Shown here: positions 33,302-42,609 of the stretch, one piece after another
How the letters are laid out: the number at the start of each line of letters is the position of its first letter
Numbering within the stretch: the first letter of the stretch is position 1
Source of the DNA: Methylomarinovum tepidoasis
GTDB taxonomy: Bacteria; Pseudomonadota; Gammaproteobacteria; Methylococcales; Methylothermaceae
Length of the DNA: 64,000 bases
Reading direction: 5' to 3'
Assembly: GCF_030294985.1 (NCBI RefSeq)
Contig: NZ_AP024718.1
Span: 124,001 to 188,000 of the forward strand
Position numbers and translations under genes: made by a program
Notes under the pieces: generated by a model
Told to the model about the DNA's origin: nothing
What the model saw: the letters and a program-made list of their open reading frames with translations, nothing else
The model's database searches: none

Positions 33302-34578
33302 GTTTCCACCTCCTGTACTCGAGCGATCGTTCCCAGCTTCGGAGCTCCTGCAACCACGGCCATGTATAGGATCAGACCGAGGAGCATGATCCCCCGGGCC
33401 AGCGCACAGCCCCACAACAGCGACAGGACATCCCCCCCCAGGTAATATCCCAAAGCCATGCCCCCCAGTTGCATCGCTAGGATTCCGTGCTGGAACAGCA
33501 ACCAGAAACGCTGCCTGCGCAGAGTGACCACCAGAGCGGAAGCCGGAACCGCCGTCCACTGCATCAGCAACCAGGGCATCAGCGCCGCCGCATAGACACC
33601 AGCCTCGGCCCATTTTTCCCCCAGTACGACAGCGAACAACCATTGGCCATACACCATGACCAGAGCCACCGGCCCCGCTGCAACTAGAAACATCAATGCG
33701 GTCACGGTGAGAAAATCCTTTCTCAATTTCCCTTCAAGTCCCCCTTGCGTCGTCCGATGCAGATAAGAGCGGCGGACCGACTCGCCGATCACCGTCAATG
33801 CCGTCACCAGCAGAGCATTCACCATGGCATACTGCCCCGCCTCGCGAGCGGTGAACAGCCAGGTGATCACCAGCAGCGGCAATTGGGTATTAAAGGCGCG
33901 CAACAAGGCCGCCGGGGTATTATACAGGGGAAAGTGGCGGTATTCCGCCACCATCCGGCGTAGGTCAATCCACCTCAAGGAAACAGCCTGCCGGACGATA
34001 CGAACCACATGAAAACTATAAATGAGGACCCGCAGCAACTGGCCGGCCAGTACGCTGGCCATCAGCGGCCACAATTGCGCTCCCAACAGGTAACCGCCCC
34101 CCACGCGCATGCCGCTGGTGGTCCCGGACTGCAACACGTCCCCCAGGGAACTGAGGACGAAACGGCGCCGGCGGGTCATCCATCCCTCGCAACCCATGAT
34201 GATGCCTTGCAGCAGCACCCCCAGCGGCAACAGCCACAACCAGTCGCCCAGTTGCGGCAATATTTCCATGCCGAAACAGGTGGAGACGCCAATCACCATC
34301 CACAACAGGATCGAGAAAACCATAACCGCAAGGAAGGCAAAAAGCGCCAGCCCCACCGCTTCCTGTTCTTCTTTCGGCAGGACGATGGCCTGGGGAAAGG
34401 AAAGAACGGCAACCGGAACCAGAATGCCGACCAAAGAAACGAACAAGGCTGCGATTCCATATTGATCCGGCAGATAGATCCGGGAAACGATGGGTACCAA
34501 GCCGATACGAAGCCCCGTGGAGACAGCCTTGCCACCACTGAGAATTACGATGTCTTTGAGAAATCTCTTCCTGCTCAC
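33298..34578 (-). CDS. Polysaccharide flippase (Wzx / Polysacc_synt family)
   Basis: About 426 residues with twelve predicted membrane helices. The opening FLKDIVILSGGKAVSTGLRI and following LVPIVSRIYLPDQYGIAALF are typical of Wzx-type translocases, which flip undecaprenyl-linked repeat units to the periplasm. The GTG at 34578 has GGAAG upstream and is preferred; a GTG at 34602 lacks a ribosome site. It is the first gene of the minus-strand cluster after a 244-base gap that follows the priming transferase gene. I see no convincing promoter motif in the gap (34579-34822). Confidence 0.87.
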   Translation of the reverse strand: MSRKRFLKDIVILSGGKAVSTGLRIGLVPIVSRIYLPDQYGIAALFVSLVGILVPVAVLSFPQAIVLPKEEQEAVGLALFAFLAVMVFSILLWMVIGVSTCFGMEILPQLGDWLWLLPLGVLLQGIIMGCEGWMTRRRRFVLSSLGDVLQSGTTSGMRVGGGYLLGAQLWPLMASVLAGQLLRVLIYSFHVVRIVRQAVSLRWIDLRRMVAEYRHFPLYNTPAALLRAFNTQLPLLVITWLFTAREAGQYAMVNALLVTALTVIGESVRRSYLHRTTQGGLEGKLRKDFLTVTALMFLVAAGPVALVMVYGQWLFAVVLGEKWAEAGVYAAALMPWLLMQWTAVPASALVVTLRRQRFWLLFQHGILAMQLGGMALGYYLGGDVLSLLWGCALARGIMLLGLILYMAVVAGAPKLGTIARVQEVET

Positions 34579-34822
34579 AAAAACTTCCAGGCAAACCGGC
34601 ACAAGGGTCAGATGCGATTTAGCATCAGCCCTGGCGCTGGCTTAACTTTCTTTGGTCTTTTTGCAACCCACAACGACTTCCCTGATTTATGCAAGCACCG
34701 CAGCTTTTAGCACTCTTGCAAAGTCCACAAATTACCGGACACCATTTTTAAGCAAAAGGCAAAATCCATGCTGCTTCTGCGACCGATTGACAGCTGTCAC
34801 ATTGTGCTCCTTGATTTTCGAC

Positions 34823-36229
34823 TCAGTAGGCATTGGGCGAACGGAATCCCTTGAAGATCGTCAGAAAAATGATCTTTAGATCCAACCATAAAGACCAGTG
34901 GCGGATATATTCGATATCGTGGCGTACCCGCATGGCCATTTTATCCAGCGTGTCGGTCTCCCCCCGGAAGCCGTTGATCTGCGCCAACCCGGTGATGCCG
35001 GGTTTGACTTTGTGGCGCAGCATGTATCCTGGAATCAGCCTGCGATACTGTTCGTTGTGGGCCACCGCATGGGGCCTTGGGCCGACGATGGACATGGTGC
35101 CCTGGAGGACGTTGATGAACTGGGGCAGTTCGTCCAGCGACGTGCGGCGCAGGAAAGCGCCGAAGCGGGTCACCCGCGCATCGTTCTTCTTGGCCTGTTT
35201 CACGTCTTCACCATCTTCGCACACCGTCATGGTACGGAATTTCCACACGATAATTTCCTGGCCGTTGAAACCGTAGCGGCGCTGCTTGAAGATGACCGGC
35301 CCGGGAGACGACAGCTTCACGCCAATGGCAATGATCAACATGGGCAGGCTGATCAGCAACAGAATCAAACTCCCCAACACCAGATCTTCCGCCCGTTTGA
35401 GCGCCCCCTCCACGCCACGGAAGGGCGTATCGTAGACGCTGATCACCGGGATCCCCTGCAGCATGTCCCAGCGGGACTGGATCAGATCGAAAACGAAAAA
35501 GTTGGGCACGTAGAAAACCGAAATGGTGCTGTCGCCCAGATGGGAAAGGATACTGCGGATACGCTTCTCGGCACTCATGGGCAGCGTGATGAAAAGACAG
35601 TCGATGCGGTTGTGGCGGGCATCTTCATAGAGACGCTTCAAATCGCCCAGTAGGGGAGTGCACGATTGCAGCAGCCGGCCCGGTTCCCGGTCGTCATAGT
35701 ACCCGACGAACTGGTATCCAAGCCAGGGCATTTCCGCAATGGCTGTCTGCAAACGCTTTCCCAAAGCATTCGCCCCGACGATCGCCACGGTTTTCCTGTT
35801 CCTGCCCCGGTTGCGAAAGAAGGCAAGCAGCAGACGCCGCCCGCCATATAAGCCGATGAGCAATACCAATGCGGTCACGAACCATAAAAGAACCACCTTA
35901 CGGGAAAACAGAGTGGCGGTCTTGGTAAGAAACAAGACGGCGATCAGGACCGCAATGGCGCAAATCCAGGCGAAGGCCAGCCTGCGCGCCTCCCGGTAAA
36001 AGGAAGAACCGCGCCAGGACTGATATACCTCCAAAGCTTCGGCAAAAAATCCGAAGAGAAAGCTTCCGCCTATTCCAAGCCAGATATAGGGGGAGGTAAC
36101 AGGCGTTTCCGTCCATTCCAAAAGGAAAAGTAAAGACAAGAATATGGCAGCATTATCCAACAACCGGACCAGTGCGGTCAGCTTGGAATGGTGCGGACGA
36201 ATGACACGGTTTACTGAGCTTTCATTCAC
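34823..36229 (-). CDS. Undecaprenyl-phosphate sugar phosphotransferase (WcaJ family)
   Basis: 468 residues. Four N-terminal membrane helices are followed by a CoA-binding-like domain (VAIVGANALGKRLQTAI), then a fifth helix and the catalytic bacterial sugar transferase domain: FKQRRYGFNGQEIIVWKFRT, RRTSLDELPQFINVLQG and MSIVGPRPHAVAHNEQY. It starts polymer assembly by moving hexose-1-phosphate, usually glucose, from UDP-sugar to undecaprenyl phosphate in the inner membrane. It overlaps the tatD end by 4 bases, so it is transcribed from the housekeeping operon. The EPS genes at 2.3-14.4 kb may act on the same polymer. Confidence 0.93.
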   Translation of the reverse strand: MNESSVNRVIRPHHSKLTALVRLLDNAAIFLSLLFLLEWTETPVTSPYIWLGIGGSFLFGFFAEALEVYQSWRGSSFYREARRLAFAWICAIAVLIAVLFLTKTATLFSRKVVLLWFVTALVLLIGLYGGRRLLLAFFRNRGRNRKTVAIVGANALGKRLQTAIAEMPWLGYQFVGYYDDREPGRLLQSCTPLLGDLKRLYEDARHNRIDCLFITLPMSAEKRIRSILSHLGDSTISVFYVPNFFVFDLIQSRWDMLQGIPVISVYDTPFRGVEGALKRAEDLVLGSLILLLISLPMLIIAIGVKLSSPGPVIFKQRRYGFNGQEIIVWKFRTMTVCEDGEDVKQAKKNDARVTRFGAFLRRTSLDELPQFINVLQGTMSIVGPRPHAVAHNEQYRRLIPGYMLRHKVKPGITGLAQINGFRGETDTLDKMAMRVRHDIEYIRHWSLWLDLKIIFLTIFKGFRSPNAY

Positions 36230-37035
36230 TGGAGTTCCAGTTCTTGTGTTTTTTCACTCAATGCGAGTGGAAACAAACGATAAAAATTATCCCGGCTGGT
36301 TTCACCCACCCGTTCCAAAGTCGTTCCCCGCAGCTCGGCGATCTTCTCCGCCACTTTGCGGACGTAGAAAGGATAGTTGGGCTTGCCGCGGTAGGGAACC
36401 GGCGCCAGATAGGGGGAATCGGTTTCGATCAGGAAGCGGTCCTCGGGCACCTTTTGCGCCGCCTCCTGGATGGCCTGGGCGTTTCTGAAGGTGACGATGC
36501 CGGAAAAGGAGATGTAGAGGTTCAGGTCCAGGGCCCGGCGGGCCATGTCCCAGTCCTCGGCGAAGCAGTGGAGCACGCCACCGACCTCCATCGCCCCCTC
36601 CTCCTGCCAGATCCTGAGGGTGTCCTCTTTGGCGGCGCGGCTGTGGACGATGAGGGGTTTGTTCAGCGTTTTGGCGACCTGGATGTGCTGGCGGAAACGT
36701 TCCTGCTGCCAGGTCAGTTCCCCCTCGCTGCGGAAATAGTCGAGACCGGTCTCGCCGATGGCCACCACCTGTCGGCGGCGCCCGTATTCCAACAGCCGCT
36801 CCACGTCCAGAGGCTGGCCCTTGCTGTCGTTGGGATGCTCACCGGCGGAAAGGGAGATTTCCTCAGGATGACGGGCCGCCAGTTCGGCGCAGCGCTCGAA
36901 GGTGGACAGGTTGATGCCGACGCAGAGCATGTGGCCCACCCCTTCCTCCCGGGCCCTGGCCATGAAGCGGTCGAAATCGCCTTCGAAAGGCTTGAGGTCG
37001 AGACGGTCGAGATGGCAGTGGGAATCGATCAGCAC
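36226..37035 (-). CDS. tatD: TatD-family metal-dependent hydrolase / DNase
   Basis: 269 residues. LIDSHCHLDRLDL opens the amidohydrolase-type metal site, with later ligands in GEHPND, GETGLDYF, LIVHSRAA, HCFAEDWD and ETDSPYLAP in the expected order. The family acts as a divalent-metal 3'-5' exonuclease in DNA turnover. Placement after holB and a PilZ gene matches the E. coli holB-ycfH arrangement. It is followed by the WcaJ-type gene with a 4-base overlap. Confidence 0.93.
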   Translation of the reverse strand: MLIDSHCHLDRLDLKPFEGDFDRFMARAREEGVGHMLCVGINLSTFERCAELAARHPEEISLSAGEHPNDSKGQPLDVERLLEYGRRRQVVAIGETGLDYFRSEGELTWQQERFRQHIQVAKTLNKPLIVHSRAAKEDTLRIWQEEGAMEVGGVLHCFAEDWDMARRALDLNLYISFSGIVTFRNAQAIQEAAQKVPEDRFLIETDSPYLAPVPYRGKPNYPFYVRKVAEKIAELRGTTLERVGETSRDNFYRLFPLALSEKTQELELQ

Positions 37036-37066
37036 CGGTCGGCCGGCCTCCAGTATCCAAAACGGG

Positions 37067-37417
37067 CTACATGGTATGGGTTGGCTTCTCGGATTGCAAG
37101 GTTCCGGCGAGATGGGTTTCGATCTTGCCGCGGGTCCTGCCCTGGTCCTCGTCGCTGAATTCGACCCCCACCCCGGCGCTGCGGTAGCCTTCCGCCCCTT
37201 TGGGGGTGATCCACACCACCCGACCGGCCACGGGGATCCGCTCCGGTTCGTCGAGTAGGCTCAGCAGCATGAAGACTTCGTCCCCCAGCTGATACTCGCG
37301 ACTGGTGGGTATGAACAGGCCGCCGTTGTTCAGAAACGCCATGTAGGCGGCGTACAGAGCGTTCTTGTCCTTGATGGAAAGCGACAGGATGCCTTGTTTG
37401 GGTTTCGGTTTGGTCAT
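37067..37417 (-). CDS. PilZ domain protein
   Basis: 116 residues from the ATG at 37417, overlapping holB by 4 bases. The segment GGLFIPTSREYQLGDEVFML and later GRVVWITPKGAEGYRSAGVGV is the short PilZ type seen between holB and tatD in many gammaproteobacteria, where it supports type IV pilus formation. The c-di-GMP-binding RxxxR is not apparent, as in Pseudomonas PilZ itself. The longer open frame upstream is a shadow of holB. Confidence 0.88.
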   Translation of the reverse strand: MTKPKPKQGILSLSIKDKNALYAAYMAFLNNGGLFIPTSREYQLGDEVFMLLSLLDEPERIPVAGRVVWITPKGAEGYRSAGVGVEFSDEDQGRTRGKIETHLAGTLQSEKPTHTM

Positions 37418-38379
37418 GATCGGAGCCGATGGATTTCCAGAAACAGCGCTTCCACCTGCAGGGTCTGGTTGAGTGGCGCCTCTACCCTTTGGTGCAAGGT
37501 CAACAGCCGCTGCCAGAAAGCGAACAGCTGCTCTAAGTCTAGTCGCTGGGCCCAGGTCTGCAACCAGTCGCGGCGGTCGGGATTGCGCAGCCTTTCGCCG
37601 ACGCCCTGGCGCAGACAGATCCAGTCGGCGGCGATCGCCGTCAGGTGCAGGAGCAGGGTATCGAGCGGGCTTTCCTGCCAGGCGGCCACCAGCATCACCG
37701 GATCGCGGCGGCCGCCAAGAATAGCCTCCAGGGTTTTGAACAGCCGCTGGCGCAGCTCGAAGGCCTCGCCTTGAAGCCAGGCCAGCGCCGCCAGAGGGGC
37801 GTCGGCGTTGAGGGCCAGGGCCAGTTCGGCCCGGTTCCGGTCGATCCCCTGCGCCGCCAGCCAGGCGATTCCCGCCGGTGGCGGAGGCGGGCACAGGCGG
37901 AAATGCTGACAGCGGCTGACGATCGTCGCCGGCAGGCGGGCAGGCTGCTCGCACAGCAGCCACAGACTGGTATCGGGAGCCGGTTCCTCCAGCGTCTTGA
38001 GAAAGGCATTGGCGGCGGCCGGATTCATGCGCTCCGCCGCCTCGACGATCACCAGCCGCCCGCGGTCGTATTGGGGGGTCAGGGTCAACTGCCCGCTGAG
38101 CTGGCGGATCCGCTCGACGGTCAACGGCTTGCCCGGTTCCGGGGCGATACGGCACAGATCCGGGTGACTGTCAGCGGCCAGCAGGCGACAGGCGGCACAG
38201 GTCCCGCAGGCGCTGCGCGTTTCACACAACAGCTTCGCGGCAAAATCATGGGCCAGCCGCCCCTTGCCCAGGCCGCGGGGACCGCTGAGCAGCACGGCCG
38301 GGGGCACCCGTCCCTGCCTCAGTCCCGCCATCAGCCGGCGCCAGACCGGCTCGTGCCAGGGATAGCGCGGCAGGCTCAT
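37414..38379 (-). CDS. holB: DNA polymerase III delta-prime subunit
   Basis: 321 residues. The clamp-loader AAA+ domain has LLSGPRGLGKGRLAHDFA, a zinc module (CETRSACGTCAACRLL) and the AAERMNPAAANAFLKTLEEP segment typical of delta-prime. It works in the clamp loader with DnaX and HolA. The zinc-site Cys are present. It overlaps tmk upstream and pilZ downstream by 4 bases each. Confidence 0.95.
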   Translation of the reverse strand: MSLPRYPWHEPVWRRLMAGLRQGRVPPAVLLSGPRGLGKGRLAHDFAAKLLCETRSACGTCAACRLLAADSHPDLCRIAPEPGKPLTVERIRQLSGQLTLTPQYDRGRLVIVEAAERMNPAAANAFLKTLEEPAPDTSLWLLCEQPARLPATIVSRCQHFRLCPPPPPAGIAWLAAQGIDRNRAELALALNADAPLAALAWLQGEAFELRQRLFKTLEAILGGRRDPVMLVAAWQESPLDTLLLHLTAIAADWICLRQGVGERLRNPDRRDWLQTWAQRLDLEQLFAFWQRLLTLHQRVEAPLNQTLQVEALFLEIHRLRS

Positions 38380-38996
38380 CGCTCACCCAGCAACCGTTGC
38401 AGTTCCGCCGCGATCGCCTGCTGGACCTGCGCCAGCGGCAGGGTGGCGTCCACCCGGCGGATGCGCTGCGGCGCCTGACGCCAACGGCGCAGATAGGCCT
38501 GACGCACCCGTTCCAGAAAGGCCACGGTTTCCTCCTCGAAGCGGTTGGTGTCCCCCCGGGCCCGGGCCCGGGCCAGACCCACCTCCACCGGCGCGTCGAG
38601 CAGCAGCGTCAGGTCCGGCTGGCGGCTTACCAGCCAGCGCTCCAGATATTCGATCCGTTCCCAGTCCAGTCCCCGGCCGCCTCCCTGATAGGCGTAACTG
38701 GCATCGACAAAGCGGTCGCACACCACCCAGCGTCCGGAGGCCAGGGCCGGTTCGATGAGATCGCGCAAATGCTGGACCCTGCCGGCGAAGATCAACAGCA
38801 GCTCCGCCTCCGCCGCCAGCCCCTGCGTCTCCAATACCAGCGTCCGCAGGGTTTCGGCCACCGGCACCCCCCCGGGCTCGCGGGTGATAACCGCCTCGAT
38901 CCCCCGCTGCCGGAGGAAATCCCGGATGAAGGCCAGATTGGTGGTCTTCCCCACGCCCTCGCCCCCCTCCAGGGTGATGAAACGGCCACGCTTCAC
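38376..38996 (-). CDS. tmk: Thymidylate kinase
   Basis: 206 residues, the normal length. FITLEGGEGVGKTTN is the P-loop, EPGGVPVAETLR the dTMP-binding segment and CDRFVDASYAYQGGGRGL the DR(Y/F) motif; a lid with Arg-rich ARARARGD follows. It phosphorylates dTMP to dTDP. Operon position between mltG and holB matches E. coli. Confidence 0.96.
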   Translation of the reverse strand: MKRGRFITLEGGEGVGKTTNLAFIRDFLRQRGIEAVITREPGGVPVAETLRTLVLETQGLAAEAELLLIFAGRVQHLRDLIEPALASGRWVVCDRFVDASYAYQGGGRGLDWERIEYLERWLVSRQPDLTLLLDAPVEVGLARARARGDTNRFEEETVAFLERVRQAYLRRWRQAPQRIRRVDATLPLAQVQQAIAAELQRLLGER

Positions 38997-39997
38997 CGGC
39001 GCCTCAGCTGGTAACGGGCCACGGCGCGGTTGTGCTGGCGCAAGGTGGCGGAAAAATAATGACTGCCGTCCCCCTTGGCGACGAAATACAGCGCATCTCC
39101 CGCCGCCGGATGCAGGGCCGCCTCGATGGCGTCGCGTCCCGGCAGGGCGATGGGCGTCGGCGGCAGACCGGGATGGACATAGGTGTTGTAGGGGGTGTCG
39201 GCCTTGAGATCACGACGCCGCAGATTGCCGTCGAATCTGTCCCCCAGACCGTAGATCACGGTGGGATCGGTCTGCAGTTTCATGCCTTTCCGCAGGCGGC
39301 GGATGAAGACCCCGGCGATCTTCGGCATTTCGTCCCGGCGGGCGGTCTCCTTCTCGACGATGGAAGCCAGAATCAAAGCCTCGTAAGGGGTCTTGAGCGG
39401 CAGATCGGAAGCGCGACCGGCCCAGGCCCCGGCCAGCACCTGTTCCATGCGCCGGTAGGCGCGGCGCAGGATGTCGCGGTCGCTGGCGCCGCGGGTGAAA
39501 AAGTAGGTGTCGGGGAAGAAGCGCCCTTCCGGATGTCCCGGCGGCAGCCCCAGTTCCGCCAGCAGCCGTGACAGGGGAACGTCATTCAGGGTATGGCGCA
39601 GGGCCGGTTCCGCCGCCAGGGCCTGCAGAGCCTGCCGCACCGTCCAGCCCTCCACCAGGGTGAGGCGGTGCTGGGCGACCTTGCCGGATACCAGCAGCGC
39701 CAGCAGGGACTTGGGCGTCAGCCCCGGGGTCAGGCGGTATTCGCCGGCGCGGACGGCGGCCGCCTCCCCCCGCTGGCGGGCCCACCACAGCAGCCAGCGG
39801 GGCTGGGGCAGGATACCCTCACGATGCAGACGCTCGGCCACCGAGCGCAGGGATTCCCCGCGCCGCACCTCGAAACGCAGCGGCAGCTCCAAGGCCAGAG
39901 GGCGCTCCAGGGCCTGACGGTAGCTGCGCCATACCCAGGCGGCCCCGCCGGCCGCCACCAGGCTCAACACGATCAGCCCCCACACCAGCCGCTTCAT
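38993..39997 (-). CDS. mltG: Endolytic murein transglycosylase MltG
   Basis: 334 residues from the ATG at 39997. A single N-terminal membrane helix is followed by a LysM-like domain and the YceG catalytic domain with ILASIVEKETARRDEMPKIA (catalytic Glu in the VEKE region) and LQTDPTVIYGLG. It cuts nascent glycan strands in the periplasm. The long upstream extension of the frame is antisense-like noise. It overlaps pabC and tmk by 4 bases each. Confidence 0.94.
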   Translation of the reverse strand: MKRLVWGLIVLSLVAAGGAAWVWRSYRQALERPLALELPLRFEVRRGESLRSVAERLHREGILPQPRWLLWWARQRGEAAAVRAGEYRLTPGLTPKSLLALLVSGKVAQHRLTLVEGWTVRQALQALAAEPALRHTLNDVPLSRLLAELGLPPGHPEGRFFPDTYFFTRGASDRDILRRAYRRMEQVLAGAWAGRASDLPLKTPYEALILASIVEKETARRDEMPKIAGVFIRRLRKGMKLQTDPTVIYGLGDRFDGNLRRRDLKADTPYNTYVHPGLPPTPIALPGRDAIEAALHPAAGDALYFVAKGDGSHYFSATLRQHNRAVARYQLRRR

Positions 39998-40809
39998 GAC
40001 GACCACACCCTTTGCAATCTGCGCGTCGTCTCCCCCACCGGCCAGTCCCGTGCATCCTGCCAGCGGATCACCGGGACGATGCCGATGACGCTGTTGGTCA
40101 AAAACACCTCCTGCGCCTGCAGCAGAGCCTGCGGATGCGCGCGCACCTCCAGGACTTGGAGGCCCCAGGCTCGCAGGCGATCCATCACCCAGCGCCGCAC
40201 CACACCGGCCACCCCGCAACGGTCGAGACGGGGGGTCAGGACACGTTCTTTCTCACGCCAAAACAGGTTGGTCATCACCCCCTCCACCAACCGGCCCTCG
40301 GTATCGCACATCAGCCCTTCGTAAATGTCCGGGTCGCGCCACTCCCGCCGGGCCAGAACCTGTTCCAGGCGGTTGCAGTGTTTGAGACCGGCGAGCGCCG
40401 GATTGATCCCCAACGGGGTATGGCAGAGGCGTACCGCCACCCCCAGGCGGCGTCTCTCTTCCAGTCCGGCAGGAAGCGGGTGCAGGCTGAACACCCGGGT
40501 GGGGCGGGGATCGGCGGGCGGGGCATAACCGCGGCCGCCGCAGCCGCGGGTCAATTGCAGCTTGAGCACGCCGGCAGCGACGCCACGGCAGGCGGCCAGG
40601 GCCTCCCGCCACAGGGTTTCCGGCGCCGGCAAGGGGATGCCCAGACGTTCGCACCCCAGGCGCAGCCGCGCCAGATGGGCCTCCCAGAGGCAGGGGCGTC
40701 GATCCCGGATCAGAAAGGTCTCGAACAGAGCGTCGCCGTACTGGAAGCTACGGTCACAGACGGAGACGCTGTCTTCCCTGCGACCGTCGATCCAGACCGG
40801 ACCGGCCAT
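39994..40809 (-). CDS. pabC: Aminodeoxychorismate lyase
   Basis: 271 residues, fold-type IV PLP enzyme. DRSFQYGDALFETFLI is the family opening and AGLKHCNRLEQVLARRE contains the PLP Lys. It releases pyruvate from aminodeoxychorismate to give p-aminobenzoate for folate. D-amino-acid or branched-chain aminotransferase is excluded mainly by the fab-pabC-mltG context. Confidence 0.93.
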   Translation of the reverse strand: MAGPVWIDGRREDSVSVCDRSFQYGDALFETFLIRDRRPCLWEAHLARLRLGCERLGIPLPAPETLWREALAACRGVAAGVLKLQLTRGCGGRGYAPPADPRPTRVFSLHPLPAGLEERRRLGVAVRLCHTPLGINPALAGLKHCNRLEQVLARREWRDPDIYEGLMCDTEGRLVEGVMTNLFWREKERVLTPRLDRCGVAGVVRRWVMDRLRAWGLQVLEVRAHPQALLQAQEVFLTNSVIGIVPVIRWQDARDWPVGETTRRLQRVWSS

Positions 40810-40819
40810 GGCGGAAGTC

Positions 40820-42064
40820 TCAACCGTCGAAGCGCTTGAAGACGAGGGTGGAATTGGTACCGCCGAAGCCGAAGGAATTGGAAATGGCGATATCGACCTT
40901 GGCCTCGCGCGCCGTGTGCGGCACGTAGTCGAGATCGCACTCCTCGTCCGGTTCGTCCAGGTTGATGGTGGGCGGCAACACCTGGTCGCGCAGCGCCAGG
41001 ATGGTGAAGATCGCCTCGATCCCCCCGGCGGCGCCGAGCAGATGCCCGGTCATCGACTTGGTGGAACTGACGGGGATGCGGTAGGCCGCCTCGCCGAAAG
41101 CCTGCTTGATCGCCCGGGTTTCGGCCAGATCCCCGGCCGGCGTCGAGGTGCCGTGGGCGTTGATGTAATCCACCGCCTCCGGGGCGATGCCGGCGTTGTG
41201 CAGCGCCCGGCGCATGCAGCGGGCGGCCCCGTCGCCGTGGGGCGGCGGCTGGGTCATGTGATAGGCGTCGGCGCTGGCGCCGTAACCGATCAGCTCGGCG
41301 TAGATGCGGGCGCCGCGGGCGCGTGCGTGCTCGAGGGATTCGAGCACCACCACCCCGGCCCCTTCCGACAGCACGAAACCGTCGCGGTCCTTGTCCCAGG
41401 GGCGGCTGGCCCGCTGGGGATCGTCGTTGCGCCGCGACAGCGCCCGGGCGGCGGCGAATCCCCCTAAGCCGGTCGGCGAAATGGGATATTCGGCGCCGCC
41501 GGCGATCATCACCTCGGCATCACCGGTGCGGATGATACGGGCGGCCTCGCCGATGTTGTGGTTGGAGGTGGCGCAGGCCGAAACTACCGCGAAGTTGGGG
41601 CCCTGCAAGCCCTTCATGGTGGCGAAGTTGCCGGAGATCATGTTGATGATGTTGGCCGGCACGAAGAACGGGGAAATGCGCCGCGGCCCGCCCTTGAGAA
41701 AGGCGCTGTGGCCGTTCTCGATCCCGGTGATGCCGCCGATGCCGGCGCCGATGGCCACCCCGATCATCTCGGCGTCGGCCTCGCGCACCTCCAGCCCGGC
41801 ATCGTCGAACGCCTGGCAGGCGGCGGCGATGCCGTAATGGATGAAGGGATCCATCTTACGGGCTTCCTTGGCCGGGATGTATTCGGTGACGTCGAAATTC
41901 TTCACCGTTCCGCCGAAGCGGGTGCTGAACTGGCTGACGTCGAAATACTCGATCGGCCCGATGCCGCTTCTGCCGGCCAGGATGTTCTCCCAGGCCTCGG
42001 CGACGCTGTTTCCCACCGGGCAAAGAATTCCCAGCCCCGTAACGACGACCCTTCTCTCGCTCAA
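40820..42064 (-). CDS. fabF: Beta-ketoacyl-ACP synthase II
   Basis: 414 residues. The thiolase fold has the Cys-His-His triad in [25 protein letters not shown] and [17 protein letters not shown] at 42064 preceded by AGGTGAG yields the family-like N-terminus [10 protein letters not shown]; the GTG at 42073 is the alternative. It elongates acyl-ACP chains. It follows acpP by about 50 bases. Confidence 0.96.
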   Translation of the reverse strand: MSERRVVVTGLGILCPVGNSVAEAWENILAGRSGIGPIEYFDVSQFSTRFGGTVKNFDVTEYIPAKEARKMDPFIHYGIAAACQAFDDAGLEVREADAEMIGVAIGAGIGGITGIENGHSAFLKGGPRRISPFFVPANIINMISGNFATMKGLQGPNFAVVSACATSNHNIGEAARIIRTGDAEVMIAGGAEYPISPTGLGGFAAARALSRRNDDPQRASRPWDKDRDGFVLSEGAGVVVLESLEHARARGARIYAELIGYGASADAYHMTQPPPHGDGAARCMRRALHNAGIAPEAVDYINAHGTSTPAGDLAETRAIKQAFGEAAYRIPVSSTKSMTGHLLGAAGGIEAIFTILALRDQVLPPTINLDEPDEECDLDYVPHTAREAKVDIAISNSFGFGGTNSTLVFKRFDG

Positions 42065-42114
42065 TGCTCTCACCTGGATATGAAAGCCCGCAGGAGGTGC
42101 CTGCGGGCGGAGAC

Positions 42115-42351
42115 TCAGTGATTCAGATGCTTTTCGATGTAGTCGATGGCTTCCTGAACCGTGGTGATCTTTTCGGCTTCCTCGTCGGGAATTTCGCAGT
42201 CGAACTCCTCTTCCAGCGCCATCACCAGCTCCACGGTATCGAGGGAATCGGCCCCCAGATCGTCGACGAAAGAGGCGTCGTTGGAGATCTCTTCCTTCAC
42301 GCCCAGCTGTTCTGCCACGATCTTCTTCACACGTTCTGCCACGTCGCTCAT
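42115..42351 (-). CDS. acpP: Acyl carrier protein
   Basis: 78 residues, acidic, with phosphopantetheine Ser36 in [18 protein letters not shown]. It carries fatty-acid intermediates for the surrounding fab enzymes. The 258-base gap upstream of it contains a large branched inverted repeat (42479-42572). Confidence 0.98.
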   Translation of the reverse strand: MSDVAERVKKIVAEQLGVKEEISNDASFVDDLGADSLDTVELVMALEEEFDCEIPDEEAEKITTVQEAIDYIEKHLNH

Positions 42352-42478
42352 GAATGATTACCTCGGTCGGTTTTGTTGTCGTTGATCCAAAAACCAGGAA
42401 GCGGGCATTTTAATGGCCACCTCCGGCAAACACAATGTTTATGGGCCGCAGTCTTGGCACCTCTCAATTTGCACTTCC

Positions 42479-42572
42479 GGGGGCCGGGAAGGGTCTGCCG
42501 GGCCGAAATTCGTCCGTAAATTTAGGCCCGGCGCGGCCTTCCCTGGCCGCTGACAGACCCTTCCCGGCCCCC
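42479..42572. repeat. Large branched inverted repeat between fabG and acpP
   Basis: A perfect 19-bp outer stem (42479-42497 with 42554-42572) encloses two further hairpins: 42498-42510 with 42519-42531 (12 of 13 paired) and 42533-42538 with 42545-42550. Together they can fold as a cruciform in DNA or a three-way junction in RNA. It lies in the untranslated gap before acpP. It may be a dispersed repeat (REP/MITE-like), an attenuator or an RNA-processing site raising acpP expression. Confidence 0.8.
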
Positions 42573-42609
42573 TCCGATAGAGGGAAAACAGGTACTGAAG
42601 GCCGAGGTC

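Noticed and set aside
34579-34822. Search for a promoter in the gap between the WcaJ-type gene and the flippase
   Set aside because: No convincing -35/-10 or -24/-12 pair in the right orientation; nothing reported.
42465-42485. TGGCAC followed by TTGCAC near 42454-42474 as a sigma-54 promoter for acpP
   Set aside because: Spacing between GG and GC is 13 rather than 10 bases and the orientation is opposite to acpP.
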